From Syngnathus acus (Eukaryota; Chordata; Actinopteri; Syngnathiformes; Syngnathidae), in the NCBI RefSeq assembly GCF_901709675.1, contig NC_051087.1, positions 11,436,384 to 11,500,383 on the forward strand: 64,000 nt of DNA. The letters are read 5' to 3'. Made by a program: the position numbers and the translations under genes. Below the pieces are notes generated by a model. That model did no database searches. It worked only from the letters and a program-made list of their open reading frames with translations, and was not told the DNA's origin. This document shows, in pieces, positions 48,499-60,900 of this stretch; the first letter of the stretch is position 1; every line of letters starts with the position of its first letter.

Positions 48499-48840
48499 CG
48501 ATCCATCCATTTTCTATAACGCTTGTCCCCACAAGGCTCACAGGCGTGCTGGAGCCTATCCCAGCAGTCATCGGGCAGTAGGCGGGGGACACCCTGAATC
48601 GGTTGCCAGCCAATCGCAGGGCACACAGAGACGAACAACTATCCGCACCCGTACTCACACTTAAGGGCAATTTGGAGCGTGCAATCGGCCTACCAAGCAT
48701 GTTTTTGGGATGTGTCTGGAGAAAACCCACGCGGGCACGGGGAGAACATGCAAACTCTCCACAGGGAGAGCCGAAGGTGGAATCGAACGCGCACCCTCCT
48801 TACTGAGAGGCAGACGTGCTAACCAGTGCGTCACTGAGCC
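48499..48840 (-). mobile_element. near-complete tRNA-headed SINE-like repeat
   Basis: The best copy in the window. On the minus strand: head with a TGGTTAGCACGTCTGCCTCT A-box region and a B-box-like GTTCGATTCC at about 48778-48787, body GGAGAGTTTGCATGTTCTCC, and a terminal CCATCCATTTTCTATAACGC (plus-strand reading) at 48501. About 340 bp. The parts missing in the other fragments can be mapped onto it. Confidence 0.87.
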
Positions 48841-49057
48841 ATTCAATGGATTAATTAATTCTGCAGATTGCCTCATTGCCCGGTTTAAGTGCTTGCTTAT
48901 GAGGGCTTCAGTTGGACTTCTTTAATGTGTCAGGATGGTCCACATGGTTCATATAGTGTCCTGAAATTACTTCAGTTGTGCTAATTGAATAGACTAAACT
49001 CAGCTCAACCTTATGCATGGAGCACTTTATCAACTGCAGCTGGAACAAAGTGCCATG

Positions 49058-50320
49058 CACAGTGTACAGAAAATATTCATAGCGCCTTAAATACTTCACT
49101 CTTTCTTTGACACATTGCTGACAGTTGACAAAATAATTTGTTCATTTTTTCCCCGCAAATTTTCCCCCATATTTACAGAAATATGTATACAAATTCAATT
49201 CCAAAAATTGATAACACATGGCCATATGTATTCAGACCCTTTTCTCAGTAGAATCAGAATTTTGAGCTAATCCAGCTATCAGTCTTCTTGGGAATGATGC
49301 AACAGGTTTTTCACACCGGGATTTTGATATCCTCTGACATTTGTCCTTTCATATCCTTTCCAATTCTGTCAAGTTAAATAATGAACGTTGCTGGACAGCT
49401 TTTTTCAGGTCTTTTCAACATTGCTCAGTTGGGTTTGTCGGGGTTGCGGCTGGGACAGTCAAGAGCAGTCAGAGCCCCAAACCATTCCTTTGTTATTTTA
49501 GCTTTATGCTCTCTTGTTGGAAGATAACCCTTTGCCCAATCTGTACTCTGGTGCATATATCCTTTAACAAATTGTAAAAAAACAAAACAATGAGCAGCTA
49601 AAAACATCCCCACTTCACTTATGGGCAGGTGGCAGGTAAATAGCGTCTGTTTTCCTCCACTCGTACCACCTAGAGATAAGGCCTCAACATTCTATTTTGG
49701 TCTAATCAGACTATAGAATCTTACTTCTCATACCTGTGGTTTTCGTCCAACTCTATGCGAGTTCTCATGTCTCTTGTGCTAAGGAGAATATTCCATTGAG
49801 TCACCCTGATGCTTGATGCTTTGTAGAAATTTCTTCCATCTCACCACTGCATCTCTGGAGTATAGTCACGGTGATCTTTGGATTCTTCTTTTGGACTTTC
49901 ACCATGGTTCTTTATCCCTGATTGCTCAGTTTGGCCGGATGGACAGCAGAGTCCTGGGCAACCCAAATGTCTTCCCTTTAGTGATTATGGAGGCCTCTGT
50001 GTTTGTAGAAATCTTAATTGCAGAATAAATTATTCTTACCTTGATCAGATCTGTGTCTTGTCACAAGTCTGTCTCAGAGTTCTTTGGTCAGTTCCTCGAC
50101 CTCATAATTCTCATTTGCTGACATGCACTGTGAGCTGTAAAATATAGACAATCGGCAGGTGCGTCTTTCCCAGTCAAATGCAGTCAATAAGTTGAACACC
50201 GCTGGACTCCATTGAAGGTGGAGAACAATCTCAAGGATCATCAGAATTAATATGTAGACGACACCTGAGAGTATACAAGTGTTTGAACATTTCCCTGACT
50301 TAAAATCCAAACGGAAAGAT
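49058..50320 (-). mobile_element. decayed Tc1-like DNA transposon, minus strand
   Basis: Minus-strand translations around 50105-50040 give VEELTKEL, a stop, then DRLVTRHRSDQG, matching the Tc1 transposase start MRSKELSxELRDRIVxRHRSGxG. Around 50000-49900, EASIITKGKTFGLPR and HPAKLSN match the HTH region (VASIILKWKKFG, RPAKLS). Downstream pieces include GGTCTAATCAGACTATAGAATC (the ubiquitous TTCATCAGACCAGAGAATC of Tc1 elements) and ATGTATTCAGACCC near the end. The left end resembles the family terminus (GTACAGAAAATATTCATAGCG). Many stops and indels make it a fossil. Element length is near the usual 1.2-1.6 kb. Confidence 0.85.
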
Positions 50321-53300
50321 CCCAATTAGTTAGGCACTAAGAGTGGTCAAAAATGGAATTGCCCAGGTTCTTCCAATGATATTCCTGAAGTGGAACAAAA
50401 TTACATGTCCGTCACATTTTTTTTAGCCAAACAAATCTGAGGACACTCTCCGTTGAGTGCCATTTGTGTGACTGAATAATTCTATTTATGTACTGTAGCT
50501 CTTTACTGTCATTAGGACATGTGTGCAAGTGCCTAATGAAGTGTCTGTCTTTTTTTGTCTCGTAGAGCTGTTGCACCAAAATATACTTTTTTTTGGGGTG
50601 GGGCTGAAAAACACACTCGTCAGTATTGCACATCCATCACGACTATTGCACATCTCATACACTGTATGACGGACAGGAGCTGTTGAGTCTACGAGAGGCC
50701 TTACGTTGCAAGTGATTAACAGCCCGCCATGCCTCTTACAATCACAAAAGGTTGCCTTGTTCATCAGTAAGAGATGATAAAGAGCCTTGACAAAGCGTTG
50801 CCACTTGGCGGCAAGTGATGAGAAGAGGTACTTCATTAGATTAGCTGTCAGGAGATTGTGCTGATGTGTTGAATTGTTATTCACAGTCACCTGGTATGTG
50901 TAGTTTGTCTTTCCATAAAATTGTCCATAAATATTTTTGATAATTTCTATGCTCTATATACGTAACTTAAGAAGATATATTTTTGTATACTAATTTAAGT
51001 AAAATATGACCTATTACAGGGCCTGTCATATCCACCTAACAATACAGGAAGGTTCATGCATAATTCTCCTGCTTCTTATCAGGCGTAGCTTCTAATGCGT
51101 GGCTGACTTGTCTATTCATTAATCAACTGCTTTTGACAGAATGGCATGGCAAGTATGGGAATATTTTGTTCAGTGCCAAACTTGACAGACCTGTCTGCTA
51201 CCAATAATTGGAAGAGGGGCAGCGATACTCCCAAATTCCCTGTTTTGATAATCAAGTGCTCCCCCTTACTGTGCTCCGCATTGGTCACAGTAACGTGGCA
51301 TAATCCTCTTAGATTACAATTTTGACACATTACAAAGAATTTGCTTCATGCTAAATACTCGACACTGGTTACTACAGTAACTGTCAAAAGTAAAATTCAA
51401 GTGCAAATTGTCTGTCTCAGATTTGAAACATACCTTATCCATTTTAAACATGCATTTTAAAGTCTCCATCAACTATTGCTGGTTGCATTTGCAGTAATAC
51501 AATAATTGCAACAATAATATTCAATTAAATTGGTGATCCTGGGTCACCAGGAAAATGTCAGACACTATTCTAACCTTGTGTAGCAAAATATGTATTTAAT
51601 ATTTAAGACATTTTTTTTTAGATCACATGAATGTTCATCTTGAGTTCATCTTGAGACAAAGCCTCAAAACCTGCCTTGATTTAATTAATAGTTTGTCAGG
51701 GTGCTTTGGAATGATGAATTTGCTCTAAGTTCTTGTTGCATCCGATGAACTCTGAAAAACACAATTTTAGAGAATGCATAAGGTGAAGTTACAATTTAAT
51801 TTACAAAGTCTGCACATCTGACAGAAACATTCACACTCTCCAAGTCGTGATCAAATAAAGCATGCAGCTACCTTGCCAGGAATTTTAGACAATGAAATCA
51901 TGGTGACTTCATCAGTAAATTTTCTGTACTGTGGGTGTAGAGGATGATGCCAACTAGAGTTGTTGCTCAGAGCCACAGCATACATTAAATAAGTTGAATT
52001 AGAGAGGGGGAGCAATATCGGTGCACAAAGCAGCACAGCATGTTTATTGACCCTGCTTGTTTGAAGAGTCATTGTGGGTAGATAGTTATATTGACCATGA
52101 TATGAGCACAGGATGAAAACAACAAACATGGTGACCTGCTTGGAAGATATGATCATGATTCAGAGTCAGAAATCTCTTTATCTTTCATGTACAATAGTGG
52201 ATATGTAATAGTAAAATATGAAGTCTAGGTAGAGTCTGCTAACTCAAATTTTGTCATTTTGCAGGAGAATTAAAATTGTACACCTGCAATAAAAAATTGG
52301 GTGATTAGCATCTTGGTGATATATTTGCAATTTTTTTTGTGAAAGATTAATCAACAACTCCAAATATGAGACCAGGGTCCTTCAGGTCGGGGATGAGATC
52401 CTGCCCCATATGGAGAAGTTCAAGTCGCAAGATGGGTTTTGTGGGATGTTTCATTGATGTGGCCATCTTGAAAATGTAAATTGCCGGCACGTGTCAAACT
52501 AAACCTATTTATCTGAAAGATACGACTTTTCTCTTCCATATTCTTTCTCTCTGCCTTTTTGCACTTCCCTTAAATATGACCCCCCCCCCCCCCACACACA
52601 CACACACAAACAACAAATACATGAAAATATAATCATTTCATTTCGCCCAATCTGGCTCGTACTGACTCAAATAATATTTTTTTTAATTCATGGCATTCTG
52701 ATATTTGCCACGTAGAATGTTAGAGTTTCAGAATTTCAAAGAAATAGGTTTGAATAATGCATTCCTATAGGTATTCAATATTGATAGTTGTTTTTAATAT
52801 GTTTTATTTAGTGACCCAAGAGCAGCAAAATATCAGAAATACTACCTCTCAGTATGTATATGAGGAAACTTCAAAAGTGAAAAAGTATCACATTGGCTCC
52901 TTTTTGATGTGGACATTGTCTATTGTTGTAAAGCTTCACTAGTTTTAAAATAGTTTGATTCAAGGGTTTCATTATGGAAGTGTATCTATTGGTGTGTCCT
53001 AAGAGTGCACTTTTTCCCTCTTGTTTCCAAGTATGACAAAAATATACTTCAACCATTTGAGGCAGTAATGCACCATTAAGTGCAATACAGCATGGTTCAC
53101 TGACTGCGGCTCCATGCTCAGGACAAGCCATTTTAATTGCTTTTAGCTTCTACACCTACCTATTTTCCTTTTGGAAAAAAAAACAACTTAGGTTTAGCTT
53201 TTGACACAGATTCTGACGTGCCCTTCTGATGAACCTCACAAACAAGGTGAATGCTTTCTTTGAAAAGAATGAATTGATTGATTTAATGTGTAACGTTTCT

Positions 53301-53549
53301 GGTTATTAATCCAGGAAAATAACATGAATAAATTACCACCACTCAACATGCGACTTAATTTTTCACGTCCCTTTCCTGAATATATTAGCCTCAATATATA
53401 AATGAATACACAATAAGTATTATAGTAAAAGATAGACAACCAAATGAACTGCAACTTTCCAATAAGCAATTGTGCACTTAAGAATTACCTACCGACCTCT
53501 AGAAATATTCTTCTGCAGAATACTACATTAAAAAGCAGACACATTGACA
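50321..53549. other. no gene recognised; C-run and (CA)n at 52580
   Basis: A C13 run passing into (CA)n at 52580-52608. A small inverted repeat TTGCCACTTGGCGGCAAG at about 50800-50817. Open frames up to 134 codons (50486-50890, minus) have no domain signature. Confidence 0.5.
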
Positions 53550-53690
53550 TTCACACCTACGGACAATTTAGAGTACCAAATTCATCTACCATGCATGTTT
53601 TGGGAATGTGGAACGGAATCGAGTACCCGGAGAAAACCCACGCAGGCATCTTTTTACATGCTTGTCGGTTTTCATCATAATGGATTCAAA
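53550..53690 (-). mobile_element. SINE-like repeat fragment
   Basis: CACACCTACGGACAATTTAG, CTACCATGCATGTTTTGGG, ATCGAGTACCCGGAGAAAAC and CCACGCAGGCA. Middle part only. Confidence 0.75.
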
Positions 53691-53844
53691 CTCAGCCTCT
53701 TTTTGACAAAATCCACGGTTTCAATATTATGTGTTTTCTACAAATCAACATTAAAGTGAGAGGCATCAAATTGAATTGTTGTGTAGTTGTATTTGTTATC
53801 ATAAAACAATACCATATAAACAGCAATACTTGGTTGACAAACAG

Positions 53845-53972
53845 TAATTAATCGGAAAATTATGGTGTAATAAACTTTAATGCAAAATAATATTACAATG
53901 GATTTCCCAATTAATCAATGGAATAATCGATAGAATAATCAATCCTAAAATATTCTATGACATCCCTAATTT
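53845..53972. repeat. ATCGAT-rich fish repeat fragment
   Basis: GTAATTAATCGG, TTAATCAATGGAATAATCG, ATAGAATAATCAATCC and TGACATCCCTAAT resemble a common fish repeat with ATTAATCGATT words ending in ...CCCTAAT. The assignment is from memory and tentative. Confidence 0.4.
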
Positions 53973-54054
53973 AAATTCCTATATATATCTAGACTTCTAT
54001 TATTGTGTTTTGGGTAGCGCTAGTTAAATTGAATTTTTACACTCAAAAATCACA

Positions 54055-54330
54055 ATGTGGGCAGCACAGTGACATACTCCCCCACAATGAGAAGCACTCT
54101 CGGAACTTCTCTGTGTGGAGTTTGCACGTTCTGCCCATGATTGTGTGTTTTTTGTCATGGTTCCTTGGTTTCTTCCCACGAACCCCAAACATGCATGCTT
54201 TTTAGTTTAATTAAAGATTATATGTCACTCACGAGTGTGAATTTGAATATGAATTGTTTGTCTGTGACTGACTGTGACTGGTGGTTTAACCCGCCTTTTG
54301 CCGAATTCCCCACAACTATGAGTAGAAGCA
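54055..54330 (+). mobile_element. degenerate SINE-like repeat, plus strand
   Basis: GGGCAGCACAGTGACATAC, CTGTGTGGAGTTTGCACGTTC, GGTTTCTTCCCACGAACCCC, AAACATGCATGC and TGTGACTGACTGTGACTGG follow the order of the 48499 copy read on the other strand, with a highly diverged B-box region. Confidence 0.7.
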
Positions 54331-55751
54331 GTGTAGAAAATTGATCAATATTACATAACCACCTCCAACACATGATTTAACTGTCTTGTTGACCATATCT
54401 GTGCCAGAAATACAGAACTGGCAACTAAAAGTAGTCGTTCACAAAACAAACATTCAGTAGGCTAATACAAAAGTGGCAATGGGGGGAGGACATTAAAAGC
54501 TGGTTGGACTTGATTGTCATTTATCAATTAATTTCAATTTCAACTAATTAAGTTTAATTAATTTTTAATTAAACTTTATTTAAACATGGTAGTTAACGTT
54601 TTTTTTTTTATCTCCCGTAATCCCTTAATCCATTGAGGGATTTTAATTATTATGATAAAACAAAACTTCATTTTGTTAGTGCTCGTAATTGTTGATGATT
54701 GAAAGACTTTAGCCATGCTTCTGGTGACCAGTCAAGTATGAAACAAAATTTAAATTTGAGTGAATAACCTATAGATGGGCAATTTTGACAACAGCTGCAA
54801 CAACAGTGTTATTGGCAACAGCTGCAACAACAGTGTTATTGGCAACGCATTGTACCCAACCATCAGCAAGCAGTCTACCACTGTTGCTGTGGAGCTGTGC
54901 TCCCACAGAGCATTCCCACTCCCCTCCTTCCACATTGCCCTGCACGGTGGACTACTTCCACCTGAAGTACTCTTACTTGCCAACTGCTGGTGCAATTACT
55001 GTAAAGGTCATTTTGTGATGAGCAGGCCGCATTGGGTGAGGGTGGGGCTCTGTGTGGCCTGTGGACCATCACTTAGCCATGCCTGCCTGGGATTAAAAGA
55101 ATCCGTGAAGGCAAAACACTGACCCAAATCCAATATAGCATCACAAATAATCAAGTTTTAAATCTGTTCTACTAGGCATTCAAATTCAATACATCCACTT
55201 AAAATGGTCTCTAATATTAATTGATTTATGGCGTGCAGTGGAATAATATACAAGGACAAGTTAAAGCACACACAGCAGTGTGTCTCTGCATTACAACTGC
55301 CTGCCTGAATTTTTTCATCAGCTGGACCTATCACAGCTTATTATCAGCTCCTTTGAACCGTAGGCTCAGAGCATGATTGCACTCTCAATTAATGTCTCTA
55401 TGATCTGCTTTGACTGAGCGAATAATGACAAGTGATGTGCTCGTGTGTATGTGTGTGCATTTGACAGCAATGTTTGTGCAGCTGTGTCGATAAAAGAAGG
55501 ACCGAATCTGTGAACTCTTCTGTAAAACTTCCCATCAGGGGGTAGTCAACCACACAAAGCCAAATTGAGAGAGAAAGTACGTTACTATGCATGGAATGTC
55601 TTTTCAAAGACAATATATTTGCTTTGTCTTTTGTAACCAAGAGAATCTGACGACGGAGTGACTGTGATCGTTGGTCGGGTGGAAGATTAAACGTGGTGCC
55701 TCAAGTTTATACTAGCCTGGAAGATAAAATGCAAAGTGTCAACAAATACAC
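54331..55751. other. no gene; 27-bp tandem duplication at 54792
   Basis: CAGCTGCAACAACAGTGTTA starts at 54792 and again at 54819 (period 27). Because 27 is a multiple of three, three overlapping frames stay open around 54750-55122 (up to 115 codons), but none shows a domain or signal that I recognise. Confidence 0.55.
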
Positions 55752-55870
55752 TGCTCTCCACAAGTATTGAACAGTGATACCCAATCTTTTATTTTTGCTG
55801 TAGGTTGAAAAGATTTAGCTATGATAGGAGACTAGAGATCAACATTTCAGTTGAAAAGCCATCAAAATCT
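55752..55870 (+). mobile_element. Tc1-like transposon terminal fragment
   Basis: CTCTCCACAAGTATTGAACAG, TTTATTTTTGCTGTAGGTTG and GAGATCAACATTTCAG match the terminal region of the fish Tc1-like element also seen at 31868. Non-coding. Confidence 0.5.
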
Positions 55871-56248
55871 GTGATAAACCATATTAATACGTTTTAATTG
55901 GACTCAAACTTATTAAAAAAATTGAAAGTGTTTGCCGCTAAATTTCACTCTCTCGCTGTCACAAAACGGAAGACCATCCGATAGCATCACCTTTAGGAGA
56001 AAAGACTCGTTTGCACAGAGGCCCACCCATCATGCTTGCTTCAAGCTGTTTCTTTCTTTCTTGTTTTTTAATTATGAATATTCAAATATTACAAATAATA
56101 CAAAGCTTCCTGTTTGTTTTCAGACAAAGACATTGCACAAAACCATTTGCAAATGAAATTGACGAAGCAAAATAAAACACAAAGGAAAAAAAAGACGGCT
56201 GTTTGTCATCCTCAATTAAGGTGTACTATAAAGCGGACAAAAGGGAAT
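55871..56248. other. no gene recognised
   Basis: AT-rich spacer between the Tc1-like fragment and the microsatellite. Nothing noted. Confidence 0.5.
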
Positions 56249-56352
56249 ATGGATGGATGGATGGATGGATGGATGGATGGATGGATGGATGGATGGATGG
56301 ATGGATGGATGGATGGATGGATGGATGGATGGACGGATGGACGGACGGATGA
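56249..56352. repeat. (ATGG)n microsatellite
   Basis: About 20 perfect ATGG units, then ACGG-type variants to 56352. All six-frame open frames here (WMDG, SIHP) are repeat translation. Confidence 0.98.
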
Positions 56353-56987
56353 GCGGGTGGACAGACGGATGGCATGGGCGGACAAACAGAAGGACTGAAC
56401 CAATCCATCGGGGGGATACAATCAATCTAATCCGAGCAGGAAAAAAAAAAGAGACAGAAGTCTAAGGTGTCCCTTGTTGGTCTGTGGCAACTGGCAAGTA
56501 ATAAATACAAGTAATATAGTTTAATTATGCCACAGCAGTAGCAATACAATTTGTGCAAAAAGTATCATAAAGCATCATACTGACAGTGATCTATAATGAC
56601 ATTTTGGTGAATTATAATACACCCAAAAGCTATTGTTATGCATCGTATGTGTGCTCCATATTTCACATTGATGTCATGATTGAACAGAGTAAACTTAGTC
56701 ATGAATATACTGCAGGTAGAAGTGTGACCAGTGTTTAGTATGTTGAGATGCATAATTGCTTTATGTGGACACTCTCTTGACTTTGATGTAGGCAGGGTGG
56801 GCTCATTTCCCACACAGTGCTTGTGTTGCATCAATAGTAGCATGAATGCTGTCTGTCTCTATATGTGCTGTGATTGGAGCCCACCGTTCAGCCCAAATTA
56901 CCTGGTATAGACTTCAGCAACACATTATTAACGGGACAAGCAAAGTAAAAAAAATGGATGGATGGAGGGATGATTGTCCATGTAAAA
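56353..56987. other. no gene recognised
   Basis: Ends with a short ATGGATGGATGG run at 56954-56966, preceded by GGTATAGACTTCAGC, possibly a SINE-like tail remnant. Confidence 0.45.
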
Positions 56988-57065
56988 CAGGCATGTTCAA
57001 AGTCCGGCCCGCGGGGCAAATGCGGCCCGTTTCATAAAATCAATAATAGGTGGCCCGCTGGCACT
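56988..57065 (+). mobile_element. hAT-like terminal fragment
   Basis: CAGGCATGTTCAAAGTCCGG, CCCGCGGGGCAAATGCGGCC and GGTGGCCCGC resemble the GC-rich left end of vertebrate hAT elements that read CAG..TCTCAAACTCCGGCCCGCGGG. No right end was found. Confidence 0.45.
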
Positions 57066-57828
57066 GTTACGGGGACCTGGGGTCCTATGCTACAACCACA
57101 GTGTACTGATGAAATGTGGAATTGTTTGCCGTTTATTAACCTGTTTAGTCTTTTTGAACTGAAAGATATCTGGTGTAAATTGCTGTTGTTATTTGAAATA
57201 CAAAATAATGGGATGTTATTTGCCTGCGGTTAGTTCTTATTCTGGTCAGTTTTTCAAAAGCTTATAAATAAATTGTATGTTTGTGAAACCACCGTGGAGC
57301 CGAGCGAGGCTCTCTGCCACCTTGTTTCAACTTGTGCGTAAATGCTCAGCATATTTAACACAGTGGATTACCACAAGGGTGACGCTCCCATGATGAAGAG
57401 GGATTTTCTCCTTTGTGTTTTAATGAGAATTGCAGCAGTGTTGACTTCCCTCTGGTCTGTCTGTCTGTCAAACTTGCAGAATTGGTGTTCCCTTCTCTCT
57501 TTCATGTTTGAAATGTTTCCATTTTCTTTATTCTCTCTGGTACAATTCATCAGGACATTAGTGCTCCGAAGAATCACCTCTCTTTCCAGAGTGCAATACA
57601 ATACTCTGGTACTAAAAGTACCTCAAAATGGATGTTGTATTTATTTATATGAAATGTACAACATGTGAAATAAATGAACAGAAACTTACGCTTGTAAATT
57701 ATTTGAATATTGATAACATTTGATATATAAATGTATATTGCTCCTCCCTATGTTTGTCCCAACATGAGTTACAATGTGCAAGATGTGGTAGTGATAGGCA
57801 TATTGATTTCACGGTATCCATATACTAC
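57066..57828. other. no gene recognised
   Basis: The 108-codon frame at 57342-57668 has no recognised domain. The region is less repetitive than its neighbours. Confidence 0.45.
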
Positions 57829-57940
57829 CAATAATGATAGACTGATTATCGGCAGCACCAAATATCGAGGCTGATATTTGTCGTTTTGCCGACTATTGGC
57901 ATCAGCCTTTTTTTTATTAATCCAATGCCCGATAAGTGAT
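57829..57940. repeat. ATCGGC-type fish repeat fragment
   Basis: GATAGACTGATTATCGGCAG, ATATCGAGGCTGATATTTG, ATTGGCATCAGCC and CCAATGCCCGATAAGTG recall a common fish repeat built of CGATTATCGG and CGGCATCGGCC words. From memory, tentative. Confidence 0.4.
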
Positions 57941-58404
57941 CATTTTAAAACTGGGTCAGGGATTAATAGTTTCTCCTCTGCTATTGTACTTTTTCCAGCT
58001 ATAGTTACAATAAGCTTCAATAATGCTGCATCTTAGTTTTGAATGAGAGGGTCCGAGGTATCACATGTTGTCAAAATATAACATTTACATTTAGATATTC
58101 TCCCTTTCACTTCACTTTCAGTTAAATTTATAAGAGATGCAGCATTTGTTTTCATTTTTAACTTTAAGCAAGATTGTGCAAAAGATTAACATTTAAATTA
58201 GAATTACTTCATAAAAATTTCAGGGAGCTATTTATTTAACATTATGAGAGGTGCTCTTGACTCTTGGAACTCCCCGCACTTTTTGTTCCAATTATAAAAT
58301 AAAGATGTCATTTGTTTCGAGAAAAAAAAAGAAGAAGAAAGAAATAGCATGTAAATCTGAAAAGCTGCTATTTAATAAACAAAAGACGTGCATGGTGTGC
58401 ATGT
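57941..58404. other. no gene recognised
   Basis: AT-rich with a purine run at 58320-58345. Nothing else noted. Confidence 0.5.
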
Positions 58405-58567
58405 GGGTGTGACTGGTTGTTTGTCTCGATACTATATACCCTGTGACTGGCTTGGTGACCTGTTAAGGTTGTTGTCTGCCTTTCACCCAATGTCAGGATG
58501 TCATGGATAAGCTCTAGCACCCTTTATGACCCTGAACAGAACAAGCATTGTTGAAATTGTATGGATG
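58405..58567 (+). mobile_element. degenerate SINE-like repeat end
   Basis: GGGTGTGACTGGTTGTTTGTCTC, TGTGACTGGCTTGGTGACCTG, AGGATGTCATGGATAAGC and GTATGGATG keep the order of the terminal half (plus-strand reading) of the fish repeat. Confidence 0.6.
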
Positions 58568-60425
58568 TGTGGTCTAGTGTTTTATTGGGGGGATCAAACA
58601 ATGTATTGAAGAAAAATTTAAAAGGTAATCGGTATCGCATCGAATCAAAATTGTCCCGCATTGCCCATCCCTAACTGCATTGATGACAGCGTATTGCCAG
58701 TCGAGGAGAGATGAGTCGGAATGAGTGGAATAAAAGATTTTTGAGGCAAGAGCTTTATTCTTGTTGTTGAAAATAATACATTTTAGCGAAGTACTGTATG
58801 GCTATCCACTTTTCTTGCTTGTTTGATATTGACCAACAGTAAAAGCATAATAAAATAATTAAATCTCTCATTTTAGGGGTGGTGGGATTAAATTTAGGGG
58901 TAGTTTAGTACTCCAAAAATAGGCTAGAAACACCTACGGTTTTCTCTCAAAGTTCTTCTGTTTCTTTGCAACCTCCTTGAATGTGCTTAAGGAGCTTCAG
59001 CACCTTCATCCCTGAATCTCTGACACACTCGGGAGCTCGATAATGACTCCAGAGACGAGACGTTGCCTGTCATTCTGTCCATCACTTTGCCAATTTTCAA
59101 GGTAGTGGCCCCTAAATTTAATCATCTCTACATCTTCATGATACAGACCAGCCTGTCGAAAGGAGAAAATCACACATATCGTTTTTCTTTATTTGTGTGC
59201 CCACACAGTGTTAAAAAAATAAATAAAAATTCAAATCTGAGCTAGAAAACCCATTTTACAATGTTTTACTGTATGTGATTAAAAAAATGCTTTGATTCTG
59301 AGGGGAACTGTACTCCAACCATTTGTAAAAATAAAACAGCCAAATAATTACTTTTTCATGTCTGATAAGATTTGACGGATAGGATATGTGAAATTCTCAT
59401 TGTGAGCAAGCCATTACAAAAAATTTGGATATATATATATACATATATATATGTGTTGCACAAGTGGGGGTTCACCTTGGGCAGCCATATTGGTGCATGC
59501 ATGTGTTTGTGTGAGTGATATTCTGGCCCCAGGGTCCTGAGCCATCATGCTTTATGAGGTGTGGCAAGGTGAGAGCAAAACATCTGCTCAGCCAAAGAAA
59601 AGCCTTGGTCTGGGTCTCATACTGGATTTTGAGAGTCAGAGTGCACACACACACACGCACGCACACAAACACAAGATGCCAGTTACTCTTTCATGTATTG
59701 AACTGGTATACCACCTTACACACAATCAGAAAATCATGTCTTATACACAGTATATACGGTTAGTAGTTAAATGAGTTAAAAGTCCTTACTATATGCTACT
59801 GGAGATTTCCCACCAAGATACACACTCCTCTTAAAGGTGTGTTACCTTTGATACCTGTTCTTGGATTGTACTTGTTCCCTCTTATTCTAGCTTTTCCTGG
59901 ACGTCGAGGGCATTGGAAGAATCCCCCAGTACCTGCCATCATTCCCCATCCTTCCACTTCACCCTCGCTTTTGCTGCCCTTTCTGTCTCTTTTCAGAACA
60001 CCCATGAGAGGAGAACTGCCATGTTAGGTCTGCTGGAGAAAGAATAGACACACACAGTGTTCAGACTGCCTTTGACACCCGAATCACTGAACCTGCCCAC
60101 ATCTACTCTCACCAACCTTGTCTGTCAGGCCGTTTGTGTGCGCATGTGTGTAGGTACGTGCGTATGTGTCTCAAGCTCAAGTTTTTTTAAACACCCTATT
60201 TATGCAAGCAAAGATTGCTAAAAAAAATCACACTCTGGAAAGACATGTGGAAAGATGTGCTGACTCTTGAAGGTGTCTGCTTCCTTGATGCAATTTTCCT
60301 CAAGAGCCATAAAGGGCTGCAAAGACCGTCAGCTTTGATTCATTTTTTTTTTTCTTTTGTCCAGTTTCAAGCTCTAGCTCAGAATAACCCTTTAATTTAA
60401 ACCCACTGAAATACTTGGAAAATAC
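58568..60425. other. no gene recognised; AT and CA simple repeats
   Basis: GGTAATCGGTATCGCATCG ... CCCATCCCTAAC at 58625-58676 looks like the end of a fish repeat. (TA)n at 59427-59451 and a CA/CG run at 59643-59670. No coding evidence. Confidence 0.5.
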
Positions 60426-60597
60426 TACCGTACTTTTCGGACTATAAGTCGCGGTTTTTTTCATAGTTTGGGTGGGGGGGCGACTTATACTCAGGAGCGA
60501 CTTGTATACATATATATGTTTTTTTTCACTTTTTTGGGCATTTTATGGCTGGTGCGACTTATACTCCGGTGCGACTTATAGTCCGAAAATTACGGTA
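60426..60597 (+). mobile_element. 172-bp palindromic MITE, copy C
   Basis: TACCGTACTTTTCGGACTATA (one change from copy A) to TATAGTCCGAAAATTACGGTA, same internal order as copy A, with TA at each edge. Confidence 0.93.
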
Positions 60598-60900
60598 CTT
60601 GAGTATACTACATTACATCAACCCTAAACTCCCTCCCTCCATCCATCCATCCATCCATCCATCCATCCATCCATCCACCCGCATTTGCCCACATTCGGGT
60701 CACTGGTGAGCTAGAGTCAGGGTACACAAGCGAATGGTCCCTAGTCAATTGCATGGCACATTAAAACAACCAATGAATATTAGGTAATTTAGAGTCTTTA
60801 GTTAATGTGATGTGTCTGAAAGGGTTCAAGTCTTCAAATAGGATTATGGGGGGAAAAACTGAGCACCTAAAGAAACCCCACACAAGCCTTACGAAAACTG
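60598..60900 (-). mobile_element. (CCAT)n and degenerate SINE-like remnant
   Basis: (CCAT)n at 60629-60679 is followed by GGTCACTGGTGAGCTAGAG, TCAGGGTACACAAGCG, TAGTCAATTGCATGGCACAT, GTAATTTAGAGTC and CCTAAAGAAACCCCACACAAG, an eroded minus-strand copy of the 48499 repeat whose tail became the microsatellite. Confidence 0.6.

Noticed and set aside
50486-50890. 134-codon minus-strand frame
   Set aside because: No domain signature, adjacent frames equally open, not part of the Tc1 relic.
56114-56465. WMDG and SIHP repeat proteins
   Set aside because: All six-frame readings of (ATGG)n; a 4-bp unit gives open frames in every phase.
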